This document shows, one piece after another, positions 51,709 to 63,070 of a stretch of DNA of 64,000 nucleotides. Made by a program: the position numbers and the translations under genes. Under the pieces are notes generated by a model that saw only the letters and a program-made list of their open reading frames with translations, was not told the DNA's origin and did no database searches. This stretch comes from Brasenia schreberi (lineage: Eukaryota; Streptophyta; Magnoliopsida; Nymphaeales; Cabombaceae), in NCBI GenBank assembly GCA_036023115.1, contig JAYKKT010000073.1, forward strand, positions 19,143,001 to 19,207,000, in the 5' to 3' direction. Position 1 is the stretch's first letter. Every line of letters begins with the position of its first letter.

Positions 51709-52869
51709 ATGCCGTCAACTCCCAAGTCGGCCGCTTATCTCCTCAGAAAGATCAAATTGGAGCACAGCCCGGACGCTGTAGTGAGTCCCATAGGTTCCCT
51801 TGACCAAAGCCCCTCGGAGACGGCTTCCATCGCCGCGCTGTAGGCCCGGGACATGGTCATGCAGATCCTGACGAAGTACCACCGCACACGTCGAGTTCCT
51901 CCTGGAAGGCGTGAAGAAACAACACCCACAAACAGAGAGCCCGGAATCCTTCCTCAACAGCACAATCTTCTCCTACGGCAAGCAGGCATGGTCGACCACG
52001 TCATCCGGACCTTCGACGAGCTCGAGAGTCTCGGTATCCGTCCTCTTGGGCCTCATTTAACTCTCTCCTCAATGCGTGCAGCCAGGGAAGGAGGTTCGAC
52101 AAGGTTCCCGAGCTCTTCCCGACCCGGTACCCTGATATCTCGTCGGATGAAATCTCCTACAACATCCTCGCGAAGGCTCATTGTGAGATGGAGTCACCGG
52201 AGGCCGCTTACTCCCTCCTGAAAGAAATGGAAGAGAAGGGAATTGAGGTGTCGATCGTCATCTACACGACGATCCTCGACGGATTCTACAAGAAGAACGA
52301 AGTGAAGAAGGGCGACGAGATTTGGGATCTGATGAGCGAGAAAGGCGCGCTGGATGCCACGGCGTACAATGCGAAGATCGTGTATCTTGCTCAGCAGGGC
52401 ACGCCGGAGGAGATTCTGGAGCTCTTTGATGAAATGGGTAGGCGTGGGATAAAGCCTGACGTCGTTAGCTACAACCTCCTCCTGAGTTGCTACTGCAAGA
52501 ACGGAAAATACGAAGAGGGGAAGACGGTCTACAAGGAGTTGAAGACAATGGGGTGCTCCCCGAATGCTGCTACCTTTGGGAAATTATTGTTCTATTCGTG
52601 TCAAGAGTGGTGATTTGGATACTGCAATGGAAATTCTGAAAAAGAGCATCAAGTGGGAAAAGGTCCTTGATTACAGGACTATCAAGATACTGGTTCAAGC
52701 TTTGGCGAAGGAGTCGAGGAACGTTGACGTAAAATGGGTAATCGCGAAGATGAAGGAAAGGTGCCATGACCATGAATTTGTTCTTGTTTCGTACAAGAAG
52801 CTCGATGCCTCCCTCGGTTTGGTGGAGGACGAAGAGGGAAAAGAAGCAGCTGCTTACTCAGTTGTATAA
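51709..52869 (+). pseudogene. PPR protein (P class), frameshifted
   Basis: Intronless and similar in layout to mitochondrial P-class PPR proteins of the At2g18520/At4g36680 type. The N-terminus reads MPSTPKSAAYLLRKIKLEHS. A TAG follows ETASIAAL at about 51841. The frame then shifts near 51981 (to GMVDHVIRTFDELESLGI), again near 52045 (to SWASFNSLLNACSQGRRFDK), and again near 52600 (to SGDLDTAMEILKKSIKWEK). Readable PPR repeats include VIYTTILDGFYKKNEVKKG, ATAYNAKIVYLAQQGTPEE and DVVSYNLLLSCYCKNGKYEE. It ends AAAYSVV-stop at 52869. High GC and intact motifs between shifts mean it is either a young pseudogene or a gene hit by assembly indels. Confidence 0.85.
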
Positions 52870-53250
52870 CGTAGCGTCCCCTGTTCTATTCCAGACATTG
52901 TGTTCTTGCAGTCAGATGAAATTGCGATGATCGTTTGTGGATATGTAGGGGGAAGGGTAAGTTATCGTTGGTTCGACAATTTATCTCAGCATCCTGGCGT
53001 TCAGATTGTACATCCTAAGGCTTCTTGCTCTTCATTGAAGTGAAAGATTTCAGTTTTATTTATGCCGTCCTTTTCATTTGAAGGCGGAAAAGAATTTTTC
53101 TCTTAAATTTAGTAAATACTGTCTTGCTGATTGTAATTTCTATCTATTATCGGCGTTGAATAATAACAATATGATTTAACATCTGAGCTTCGCTTTTGAG
53201 GTCATAGACTCCCTTCGCTCCGAACTTTATTTAATCCCAGCATAGCAAAA

Positions 53251-53400
53251 GTGCCCCAAAGGGCGTAGCTCACTGGCTAGAGGCTGGCACTCCCTGACAA
53301 AAGGTCAGCAGTTCAATACCCGAGCACACATCTAGAGTTTGTCTGACCACAACCCTCCTATTGAAGAGAGAAAGAACCAAAGCTTACCGGGGAACTTGTT
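53251..53400 (+). mobile_element. tRNA-derived SINE candidate
   Basis: Box A tagctcactggc (53265-53276) and box B agttcaatacc (53310-53320) are 45 nt apart, downstream of a gggcg 5' start near 53261. The body after box B is not tRNA-like, as expected for a SINE. The 3' end was not resolved. Confidence 0.55.
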
Positions 53401-54119
53401 CTATACAACTCCATATATAGTTCATTCCTCGGTGATAATTAGGTCGTGCCATGGAGCTTGACTCAAATCCAACGTAATCAAAATTTATATCAAACTGGGT
53501 ATAACCACGTTTCAATAACCAAATTCCAATGTAAAACATTAAAATCTATACTTATTAGAGCTTGGAGTAGACAGTGTATTTTTTCTTTTAATGGATTGTT
53601 TGTAACGACTCCACGAGCCATCTAAAATGAGAGTGGGACGTACTTAACCGGATCAACCTGTTAACACCCCTACGGGAGACATTGCCCAACACAGTTTCTC
53701 TGAAACAAAAGCCACCATCACATAGGGCTGATTAATGCTTTCGTTTGATTAGTATTTTTATGGAAGACCTCTTAAAGGCCGCCGCTGATGTGATCGACCT
53801 AAATCTAATCATAGTTCAAGTTGGGCCACCAAGCAATATGACTTGTAACGGGCTGTATGTGACTAAGAGTTTACATCCAGATTCAAACTCTTCCTTCACT
53901 TCTCTCATTCTCAACTATCTCGATCCCATGCAGTAAATTCAACCTCTCACCTTTCCATAGTCATCCTACTCATAACATAACATGACGCATGTGTGCAATG
54001 TGTGTGTGCGAGAGAGAAAGAGAGAGTGAGAGCATATAAAGATGTACCTGGTGTAACAGAGTTCAAGACGAGACAAAATTGCCCTACATAATAAGAACAT
54101 TCGTGGGAAGAATACACCA

Positions 54120-54150
<31 letters not shown>

Positions 54151-54268
54151 ATCTTCAGTCACCGTCTCTCCTTGGCACTGGTGAACTCCTTGAGCCTTGC
54201 CAAAAGAACGAGCTTTTTCCATCTTTCAGATCATATGTAATACCCTGCTAATATGTGGTTGTCAAAGG
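53401..54268. other. Intergenic; PRP40C 3' flank
   Basis: No gene is supported. A (GA)n tract lies at 54125-54150. About 54150-54220 is a diverged copy of the PRP40C C-terminal coding segment, described under findings. Confidence 0.35.
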
Positions 54269-57200
54269 TCATCTTCGGCCATGGCTTCTTGGCGCTGGTG
54301 AATTCCTCGAGTCCACTAGAGCTTTGGTCTTTTCAAGTGGCTTTGTTTTCTCATCCCTTGCGTCCGATGGTGTTTTTGGCTTCCGAGTAATTTCTTCAGT
54401 ATATCGGCGCCAGAGAGACTCTCTCTCTTTCCTAGGCATCTTTTCATACCTCGGATTAGATTTTAGAACCCGTTTTGCCACAGACCATGAGTTCAGTGCA
54501 GTTTTTCCATCCTCTGCCGCTTGCATCGAAGCTTCACCTGTGATAGTTTCTGCCAACAAGGCTCGAAAATCACGGGCACACCGCTGAAACAAGACTAGTG
54601 TAAGAGAAGTCTACCTCTAGGCGCATAGGTAAAGCAATTAGAAGACGATAAGCATAAAGGAGCTAAAACAAGAATAGTGTAAGACACTAAAGCAGCTTTA
54701 AGTCATAGACGGCACAAAGGAGCAATGTTAAGCAATTGTGGTAAGCAGCAACATGAGGTGAGTTTTCACGGGCAAATCCTGCCACCAAATATGGAAGCAG
54801 TAACTCGCCATAAATTTGGTATTTAGTTCATTATTATCAGGAATGGAACTGTCTTAACTGGTTTCCTCATTCTAAAAGTTCTAAGAAGAGAAAGTAGAAT
54901 CAGGTGCATCCATGTTCTTTTATGCCTTTTGTTGAACCAAACTATTTCACAATCAAAGATGCAGACAAAATCAACCCTTAAGTAGATGGAAATGAGCGCA
55001 TGTGCCTTTACCTCATATAACATCTTTATATGCTCCCGGAATAGTTTTTCCATGTCTGCTTCATCCAAATCAGGGTTCTTGGTGCGATCTAGTGGGTCCT
55101 TGTCCAATTTAGGCTTTGATTCAGTCCAAGATGCCTGAAAAGATGGAGAAAGCATTAGAAGACGATACGCATTTGACTCCTGAATATCATGCGTTATTCA
55201 AAGATTTAGAAAGTGGCAACAGAAGGCAAAAGACTTTGCAGATTTTTAAATTGGAGTACAACCATTGATGGCTAAGACACACCTGAGAGTCTTTTATCTT
55301 TTCTGTAAGCAGTGCTTGATAGGAAACTATTGCATCCTTTCTACGAGCCTTTAACCGAATTCTTTCCATTTCCTGCTCTTCTCTTTCCTTTCTCTTGCGT
55401 GTTTCTCGTTCCCTTTCTTTCAACTTCTCCTGAATGTTAGAAGAAGAATGCTGTTTAGTAAGAATAGGTAAGAACACATATGACGTGCAACAGAGTGTTG
55501 AAAAAGAAAAGGAACAAGAACAAGTAACAGTTGTCAATCAATATACCTCTTCGTCCCTTTTTGCTTTTGCAGCTCTCTCTGCTTCTTGTTCAGCAGCTTT
55601 CAGTTCAAATATATACTCATTAAATAAGACGTCCCTGTCTTCATGGTTCACTGATTTGTATCTCGGATCACTTCGTAAGCTATCCTTCACCTAAAGAAAG
55701 CATACACTGGAATAAGCAAGACAAATGTCTCAAGATAATTTGAGAAACTGTTTCTGAAGACAATGCAGCTTCCTGCATATATCCGAACAAGAAAACAGCC
55801 GCTTTATTGAGGGAAATACAACCAGATGCACATTTCAGAAAGTGAAAATGGTGGTACGAAGTGTGGGAGGAGCAACAGGGACTTCATTAAGAACATGAAC
55901 CCTATAAAGTTCCAACACCATGGATGCATCATTGATTCCACATCTGACCGACTGACCTCTGGCTGGTGCCATACAGGATGCAATTGTATAAACAGAACTA
56001 TAAAGCTGAGACAAGACAATGCTTGCCAGGGATAATACTTGTACTGGATTTCTTTACAACCGAAAGAGTTGGAAGACAGCAACACCAGCGACACATTTTT
56101 ATGCACCCGTTTGAACATGCTATGGAACAGGTAAAATATGCCCCAATACCATGCTTCCAACATTCTCTCAAAGAAAATCAAATAGCCATCCATAACAGGG
56201 ATTCATTAGTGTGGCAAATGATTTAAACTAGCAAGCCAAATGGCAGAACTACAAGAAACTATCCAAACTTTTGCACAATTTAGACTAATATGCATTTACA
56301 TAATGAGTGTTGGACAGTTAATCATCAACATGTACAAAAGATGTCAGTGGCAGAAATGAAGATGTTGAGATGGATGAGTGGTCATACAAGAAAAGACCGT
56401 ATACATAATGAGGTTATTAGAAACAAATTAGGAGTGGCACCAATAGAGGATAAAATGAGAGAATATCGTTTAAGATGATTTGGACATATAGAAAGAAGAT
56501 CAAAAGAAGCACCTCTAAGAAGGTATGAAAAACTAGATTTTGAAAGTATTAAAAGAGGTAAAAGACGACTACAAAAGTGTTGGAAAGAAACAATAAAGAA
56601 TGATATAGATTATGTTGAGTTAACTGCTAACATGACACAAGATAGGCTATCTAGAAACAAAGAATCTATGTAGCCGACCTCTTCTAGTATGAGAAAAGGC
56701 TTAGTTGTTGTTGTAGTTGTAGTTGTATGCATTTAGAGATGCACACTGCCACATAGGAACAGGGAAAACACAAATATGATTTAGTTAAATACGTGAACGA
56801 TATGAAGTGCATAATGATTGCTCCTTTCTTCCTTTCAGCATTTCCTTGTCCAAGATAGCATCTTGTATGCTAATGAAAAATAAACCTATTTCTCGACTAG
56901 TGGCCTAAGAAAGGAAATAGTGTGTGGAACAAATGACTTTGAAGGGGTAAGGCACCCAGGTTGGCAGGACATGAAATTTGGTTGAGCTTCTGGTGCTGAC
57001 AGGTGATTACACCTAAAATTATGTGAAACAAGCCTCCCAAGGATAAACCCCACAGCTTCTTAGAAGTGAACCGACCTTCTGCAGTCACACTCACTCCATA
57101 AAGAACACATTCCTAGATTTCATTAGAACCATACCTAAAATGGATGACACAGCTACTTTACAGAAGAACTAGAAAGGAGAAATACACATCACATACCCTG

Positions 57201-60200
57201 GACCAACGAGTATTGCTGTCAATATCTGGGTTAGCCCGAAGCATGGATTTGAAGTTGGAAACAGCAGCTGCACGGGTAGCCTGGACGGTCTCTTGATAAG
57301 CTTTCTTGAGAGGGAGAACTCTGCCAACAATTGCATGCAACAAGTCAGAGTGGCGGATATGTAGCTCAAAGTTATCCATGAAATGTCAAGGCCTTGGTTT
57401 TCATAATGACAGACTAAAAGAAAAATTAGTTTACTTTTCATTCAGTAGTTGTTCTCGCTCCTTGCGATCCAAGGCCACAAACCGTGGATCGTTTCCCCAC
57501 TTCCGTTTGAATGTTTCATAGTTCCATGTGTGATCAATGTCCTGAGATTCAGCAGATAATTGAGATAAGAAGCGTATTCCAAAAAATAAAAAACCAGCCA
57601 ATGCATGCAACAAGAATCTCCAAATCCACAACTGTTTAGGAAATTTTGTCACCTAAAGAGTTGCAGTGAAAATTTAAGACAAGCCCATAATATAACCTCT
57701 GAAGCTTCTGCCAGTAATTGCTTGAAACCCTCAACTGTAGCTTTTTGTGCTGCTCGTTTTTCTTTTCTTTCCTCTTCTGCTCGATTGCGAACATAGTGCT
57801 CAAAAAGAGACCTGCGTAATGCATAACTGGGCACAGCCTGCGTGAATGAAAACCATTAGACAGACTAACAAGCAAGAAGTGTAAATAGACAAACAAATAT
57901 TGAACAAAGAGAGTGCAAGATCGCTGGACAATCTCCAAGTATTAGCACAGGCAGGCTAACAAGCAGCAAAAAAATGCAATACAGAAAGCACAATTAAGAA
58001 ACAGAAAATTTTATCATCTCATGAGATGCAACAACCTATAATACAGTGGCTACCAAGTACTATGTCACCAAGATATTTCTCACTAAAACCAAAGAAATGG
58101 ATCATCTTGTCCTCTATGACAATGGCAGAACTCCTCTATGACAAGGGCAATCTAACATTTGTCCAGGATGGGTGGATTTTTAAGAGCTTGATTTGGGGGT
58201 TTGGGACTGATTTGAGGAGTTCTCACTGGGACAACATGACGTTTGGATATTATTTACTTGCTTCTTTCTAACTCTACCATCTCAGTTGTTACCCTACAAT
58301 TGGTATAAGTTGGTCTAACAATTGGTGTAGTTTCATCTGTTTGATAGAATTATTTGACCTTTCCTCTTTTTTCCTTGAAAGTTTTAACTTTTGGCATTTT
58401 TATTTTCAAATCAGTTCCTTCACTAAGCGAAAAACAAGAGAATTGTATTGTATCCCACGGTACAATAAGATATAAGCACACCACGTTGGATATTTTCGAG
58501 AATTCTAGGATCATGCAGCACACAGTAACTACCTTTTCAATATCCAAAAGAACTATGCACTCAACATGGTTGGAAGGGGTAGGGCTTCAGTTCATGGATA
58601 TGGATCGTCAAGCTTGAGATGGAATGGGCAAGGGTAAGAGGGTGCATGCCTGGCGGTTAAGTGTCTAAGAACCGCTGTTTGCTGACCATTAATGAGGTAA
58701 GACTGACACTTCAAAGCTATAGGTCAAAACAAACGCATACAGTGCTCGAGGGAGCAATTTCTTGTCAAAAAATGCTAGTTCCAGTAGAAAGGTATGGGAT
58801 ACAACCTTTCAGATGGCTCCAGCAAGCAGCCTGTGCAGGTTGTTCTATCATAAATATCATCATGTGACAAGAAGGTGGGCTGAATAAAATCATCCACTAG
58901 TGGTTGCCAACATGAAAAAGATTAAATGAAGCAACAAATGCATGAGTGATTCCCAAACAGACAAATTTAAGAATGCACACCAGTTAGGAAATCGTGAAGG
59001 ATTAAATAATAATCTGACCCGTGGAATTCCAGATTCTCAGGCATTCCCTGTGAGAGGTCACAAATTCTCTTCCATCACAAACCTTAAAACGTGGATCGAA
59101 GATAAGCTTTGGGAGTTCCTTGTCCCATTTCGAAAATGGTGCAATTCCTTTTTCTTTCAGCATTTCCTGAAAAGAGAACAGGCAGCTAAATTGAACTATG
59201 GAGAGAAACATTAGAAAGCAAAGGCCTCCGACTTAGTAGAACAAAGACAGAATATATGGAATGTAAGTTTGATCATTTGGCTACTTCAGAGGACATAGAA
59301 ATTAAAATTGGCACACATTTTATTCCCCAAAAGGAAAGTTTTAAATACCTAGGGTCAATTTTTCAAAGTGATGGAAGAATTGATGGAGATGTTACACATA
59401 GAATTAATGCTGGTTGGTTAAAATGGAGAGGAGCATCAGCTATTCTTTGTGATAAGAAGATACCATTAAAATTAAAAGGTAAATATTATAGAGCAGCAAT
59501 TAGGCCTGCCATGTTTTATGGTTCTGAGTGTTGGGCAGTTAATCATCAACATGTACAAAAGATGTCTGTGATAGAAATGAAGATGTTGAGATGGATGAGT
59601 GGTCATACAAGAAAAGACCGTATACATAATGAGGTTATTAGAAACAAATTAGGAGTGGCACCAATAAAATGAGAGAACATCGTTTAAGATGGTTTGGACA
59701 TATAGAAAGAAGATCAAAAGAAGAACCTTTAAGAAGGTTAGAAAAACTAAATTTGGAAAGTATTAAAAGAGGTAGAGGACGACCACAAAAGTGTTGGAAA
59801 GAAACAATAAAGAATGATCTAGTTTATTGGGAGTTAACTGCTAACATGGCACGCAATAGGGATCTGTGGAAACAAAGAATCCATGTAGCCGACCCCGTCT
59901 AGTATGGGAAAAGGCTTAGTTGTTGTTGTTGTTGTTGTAGAACAGGCAGCTAAATTAAGTACCAAGTTCAAAAAAAATGCTAACTATTAAAGAAAACGTT
60001 TTTGTCTTGGGTCCTAAATATGTGACGATAACTCAACAGCTTCTCTACATACTACGGAAGAAACCATTTCTCTCAAATTAAGAAAAGCAATGAGAATCTA
60101 GTGGCACCTTGAAATCCATGACAAATTTCTCCTTCGTTGCTCTCGAATTGTTATCATCTGAATCTGAAGACACGTCTGACGTATTGCCATCCCCATTAGC

Positions 60201-61157
60201 ATCTCTTGCCTTTTCTTTTGCACTGTCAGGCTGCTGATCCTTCGCAGTAATGTCAACCACACTAGCATCAGTCATGCTGTTTGCAGCAGGGACTGAGGAG
60301 GTTGGAAGTGGTGATGAGACAGCAGGTGTGCCAGCATCCTGCAACTTCTTTTTAATCAGATCCAGCGAGGAGGAACTCACTGCTGCAGCAGAGGCTCTAA
60401 GTGCCATTGCATCACGACCACCAGTGTTCACTGCAGGAGCACTCAAACTGACAGAAGCAGGAGTCTTCTCTTCCAATCCACCGGCATCTGGAGCACGGGA
60501 CGAACTTGGCTTTGAGGTATCAGACTCCTGCTTCTTTCTCAATTCCACAACCTCCAGCGGCACTTGCCAACTACTTACCTGGAAGATAGACATACAAATT
60601 ACAAATATTTAGAGTATTCAATAATAGTATTATAATATCATAGTGTATCTTAAGATACAACATTATCGTACACAGCATTTTTGCCCATTTATGGGTGTTT
60701 ATAACACAATCATTCATAACTTATAGGCGAACTCACACAAATGACTCTCATCAGCTGATTGATAGATTCAAGAAGCTTTTATTTTTAAAGCCAGAAAAAT
60801 TATAAAACTTCAACAAAGCTGTGCAGCTACAGTAAATCGAATGATGGACACTAATACAGAGAGGCTGAGCTGAGATTGACAGAGAGAGCAAGATATGTTA
60901 TATGTCACCCTTTGGTGCATTTTAATAACCCAAAACATATATGCAATATGCGCATCTGATAAATTTCAAATGAAAATTCCACTTCAAAATTCACTACCTC
61001 GCTATTGGTATGAGATTACAACGATGCAACTAATGTATATGCACATCTAATAAAAAACATTCCAGGAAATTGAGGTACCTTGCTCTTCGTGTTGTAATAA
61101 TATTTCTTGCCATCATTTGTCATTACTAGGGACCAGTCAGTAGAACCCAACTTCTCC
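54269..61157 (-). CDS. PRP40C: PRP40C: WW/FF-domain pre-mRNA processing protein (5' part not in view)
   Basis: Visible - strand exons are 61157-61079, 60578-60108, 59166-59083, 57837-57697, 57541-57435, 57320-57197, 55690-55547, 55429-55283, 55134-55012 and 54583-54269. All junctions are GT-AG and the frame is continuous for 577 residues. The first exon holds a WW domain (TDWSLVMTNDGKKYYYNTK) completed by VSSWQVP in the next. A Ser/Ala-rich linker follows. Then come FF-type repeats: KGIAPFSKWDKELPKLIFDPR, DIDHTWNYETFKRKWGNDPRF, NSWSVAKRVLKSNPRYEK and others, with a charged ERERETRKRKEREEQEMER coiled segment between. WW/FF proteins of this family associate with splicing factors and the RNA polymerase II C-terminal tail. 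The expected upstream WW domain was not found in 61158-64000. Introns contain several RTE copies. Confidence 0.95.
56299..56725 (+). mobile_element. RTE-type LINE, 5'-truncated, TSD present
   Basis: 427 bp, antisense to PRP40C in the intron between exons at 57197 and 55690. It starts inside the codons for ECWTVNHQHVQKMS and ends in a (gttgta)n tail. Flanks tatgcattta at 56289-56298 and 56726-56735 form a 10-bp duplication. Confidence 0.85.
59193..59938 (+). mobile_element. RTE-type LINE, 5'-truncated, perfect 18-bp TSD
   Basis: 746 bp, antisense to PRP40C. It begins inside the RT ORF at ELWRETLESKGLRLSRTK and continues IKIGTHFIPQKESFKYLGSI, KYYRAAIRPAMFYGSECW, RWMSGHTRKDRIHNEVI and, after a 7-base deletion near 59666, RLRWFGHIERRSKEEPLRR to HVADPV-stop at 59902. 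The 3' UTR is about 20 bases plus (gtt)n. Flanks agaacaggcagctaaatt at 59175-59192 and 59939-59956 are identical, which points to a recent insertion. It is the best-preserved copy in the window. Confidence 0.95.
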
Positions 61158-61228
61158 CTGATAGCCAAAAGCATTATCACAGCAGGCAACAGAAAAAATC
61201 AGAAAGCAGCAAATTTGAGGTCATCAAT

Positions 61229-61252
61229 CAACAACAACAACAACTAAGCCTT
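61229..61252 (-). mobile_element. Possible ultra-short RTE 3'-end fragment
   Basis: aacaacaacaacaactaag followed by cctt matches only the last dozen bases and tail of RTE. No clear target duplication. Its length makes chance similarity possible. Confidence 0.4.
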
Positions 61253-63070
61253 AATTGGAGAACAGTTTAAGTCACATTACTTTCCAGAGACAGGTCCAAT
61301 AACCAGCTAATTGGCATCAAGGATAGGTGTGACCTGATTTTCCCACTATGAGACAAAATCTTAACCATAGTGCACCTATGACAATATTTTGTGAACAAAC
61401 GTCAAATCTAAGATCCCACTGTTAGATATGACATACAATCTCAACCAAATAATAGCACTCCAAAATTCAATCAAGCTGTAGTTAAAAGGACAGACCAATC
61501 AGATACCAAAATACATCATCTCGACATTGAACCCAATCTGCTTAAGAGCCTTATATGCTAAAGACCAGACAAAAATAGTATAAGCTTCAAATCTAATGTA
61601 CTTAAAGATCGCGTTCATAACAAGTCACTTTTTAGCAAGACATTCTCACAAACCGACATTCAGAATTTCTGCACCAAATCAAAACAATGATTTTCACCAA
61701 GACTTCAAAAGCTTGTAGAAGAGTTGATGGATATATAATTTCAAACAAATGCAGACATAACTGAAATGGTGAAACAGAAAACTTATCAGAAATCTGAACA
61801 TATAGATGATGAGCGCCTCCACATAAGAAGACCAACACCAAGCCTGATGCAATACTAAATCTAAATGTGGCCCAGTACATAGATTCTTATTTACCATTGT
61901 GCTCTATATTATGCATGTGAGCAGTCTACACAAAAGCAGAAGAATATGAACCAACGCATTGTTAAAACAGAGAATCCAGGTTAACAAAAACAACAGAAGT
62001 AGCTTAATAGCAGCATAAGGGTAAAAATCGTGTGACAATCACATTCACAATGTTTTCAGAATAAGTATATGATCTATAAAATGTGTGCCCAGAGCCCATC
62101 TAGGAAGAAAAAGACCAGGAACCATCATTTTTGAAGATTAGCATGCTCCAAGAAAGCACTAGCCCAAGGAAGTAGCAAACCCTAAAGAAAACCATCACAA
62201 GTTCACATCTGACCATGCTTAATTTGACATTAACATCGTTCAAAGAATTCATTTTGACACATCTACATTGTTATTAGATCAGCACCAAAGCTAGTGCCTC
62301 CTAGCATGTAAACCAGAACTCTAACCAGAAAACATTCGACTGCCCACCATACTAGCTGCACTGAAAGATTTAGGACATGTCATGTTCTCCATTTTCCACA
62401 CTGTAATCGCTTTCAGGTAGGTCATTGGTCATCCACCTTGTTAACGGGAGTTCTCCCCTAAAATGTGTTTGTGCGTGTGTTCACGAGTGAGAAATGGTGT
62501 GCGTGCATGCACAACAAAATAACCCTGCCCACTGCCACACCTAGGCAGGCAACTGAATCCTGGCTATGAGAGAGAGAGAGAGAGACCAAGAATGTTCTAG
62601 ATGCAATGGCCAGAACGTCACCCACACTGACAACTGAGAATGCCTAACAAGTCTAGAAAAAAAGATGGCTGGAATCTGACTTCTTCTCCTCTTCTCCAAA
62701 GGCCACAAATGAAGGCATAATCAACTTGCCAAAACCAATGTAGGTGATTGGCTCACCAAGATTTTACAACTAACAAAAAGAAGCTTGCTTTCAAGCATTT
62801 TCTATTGACAATGACAACCAAAATTTTATGAGTGTTAAACATGCAGGGCTACATACATGTAAATGAAACACAAGAAAATCCAGGAAATAGCTGACTTTAC
62901 AGACCAGGCCCAGATACCACATTGACAAAAATAATCAGAATGTCAACACCAGTCAATTAAAGAACCAAATATACTTGGAAACACTCGCCAACCGTTCTGT
63001 TCCTACAGTTTTTAATAAATGAAGGTTATGCTGCTCACAGAAGCATCTACTAGAGCACGTAGAAAATTAT
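61253..63070. other. PRP40C intron or upstream region; no exon found
   Basis: I searched the - strand for the upstream WW domain (YYYN and W-P motifs) and saw none. The sequence is AT-rich with short CA/GA repeats near 62480 and 62567-62585. It is probably a long intron continuing beyond the window. Confidence 0.4.

Noticed and set aside
53261..53325. Possible tRNA gene
   Set aside because: Box A and B are present, but the acceptor stem and anticodon arm do not pair convincingly; a SINE head is more likely.
55804..56193. 129-residue - strand frame between PRP40C exons
   Set aside because: Lies in a PRP40C intron; flanking exons join in frame without it, and it has no FF or WW features.
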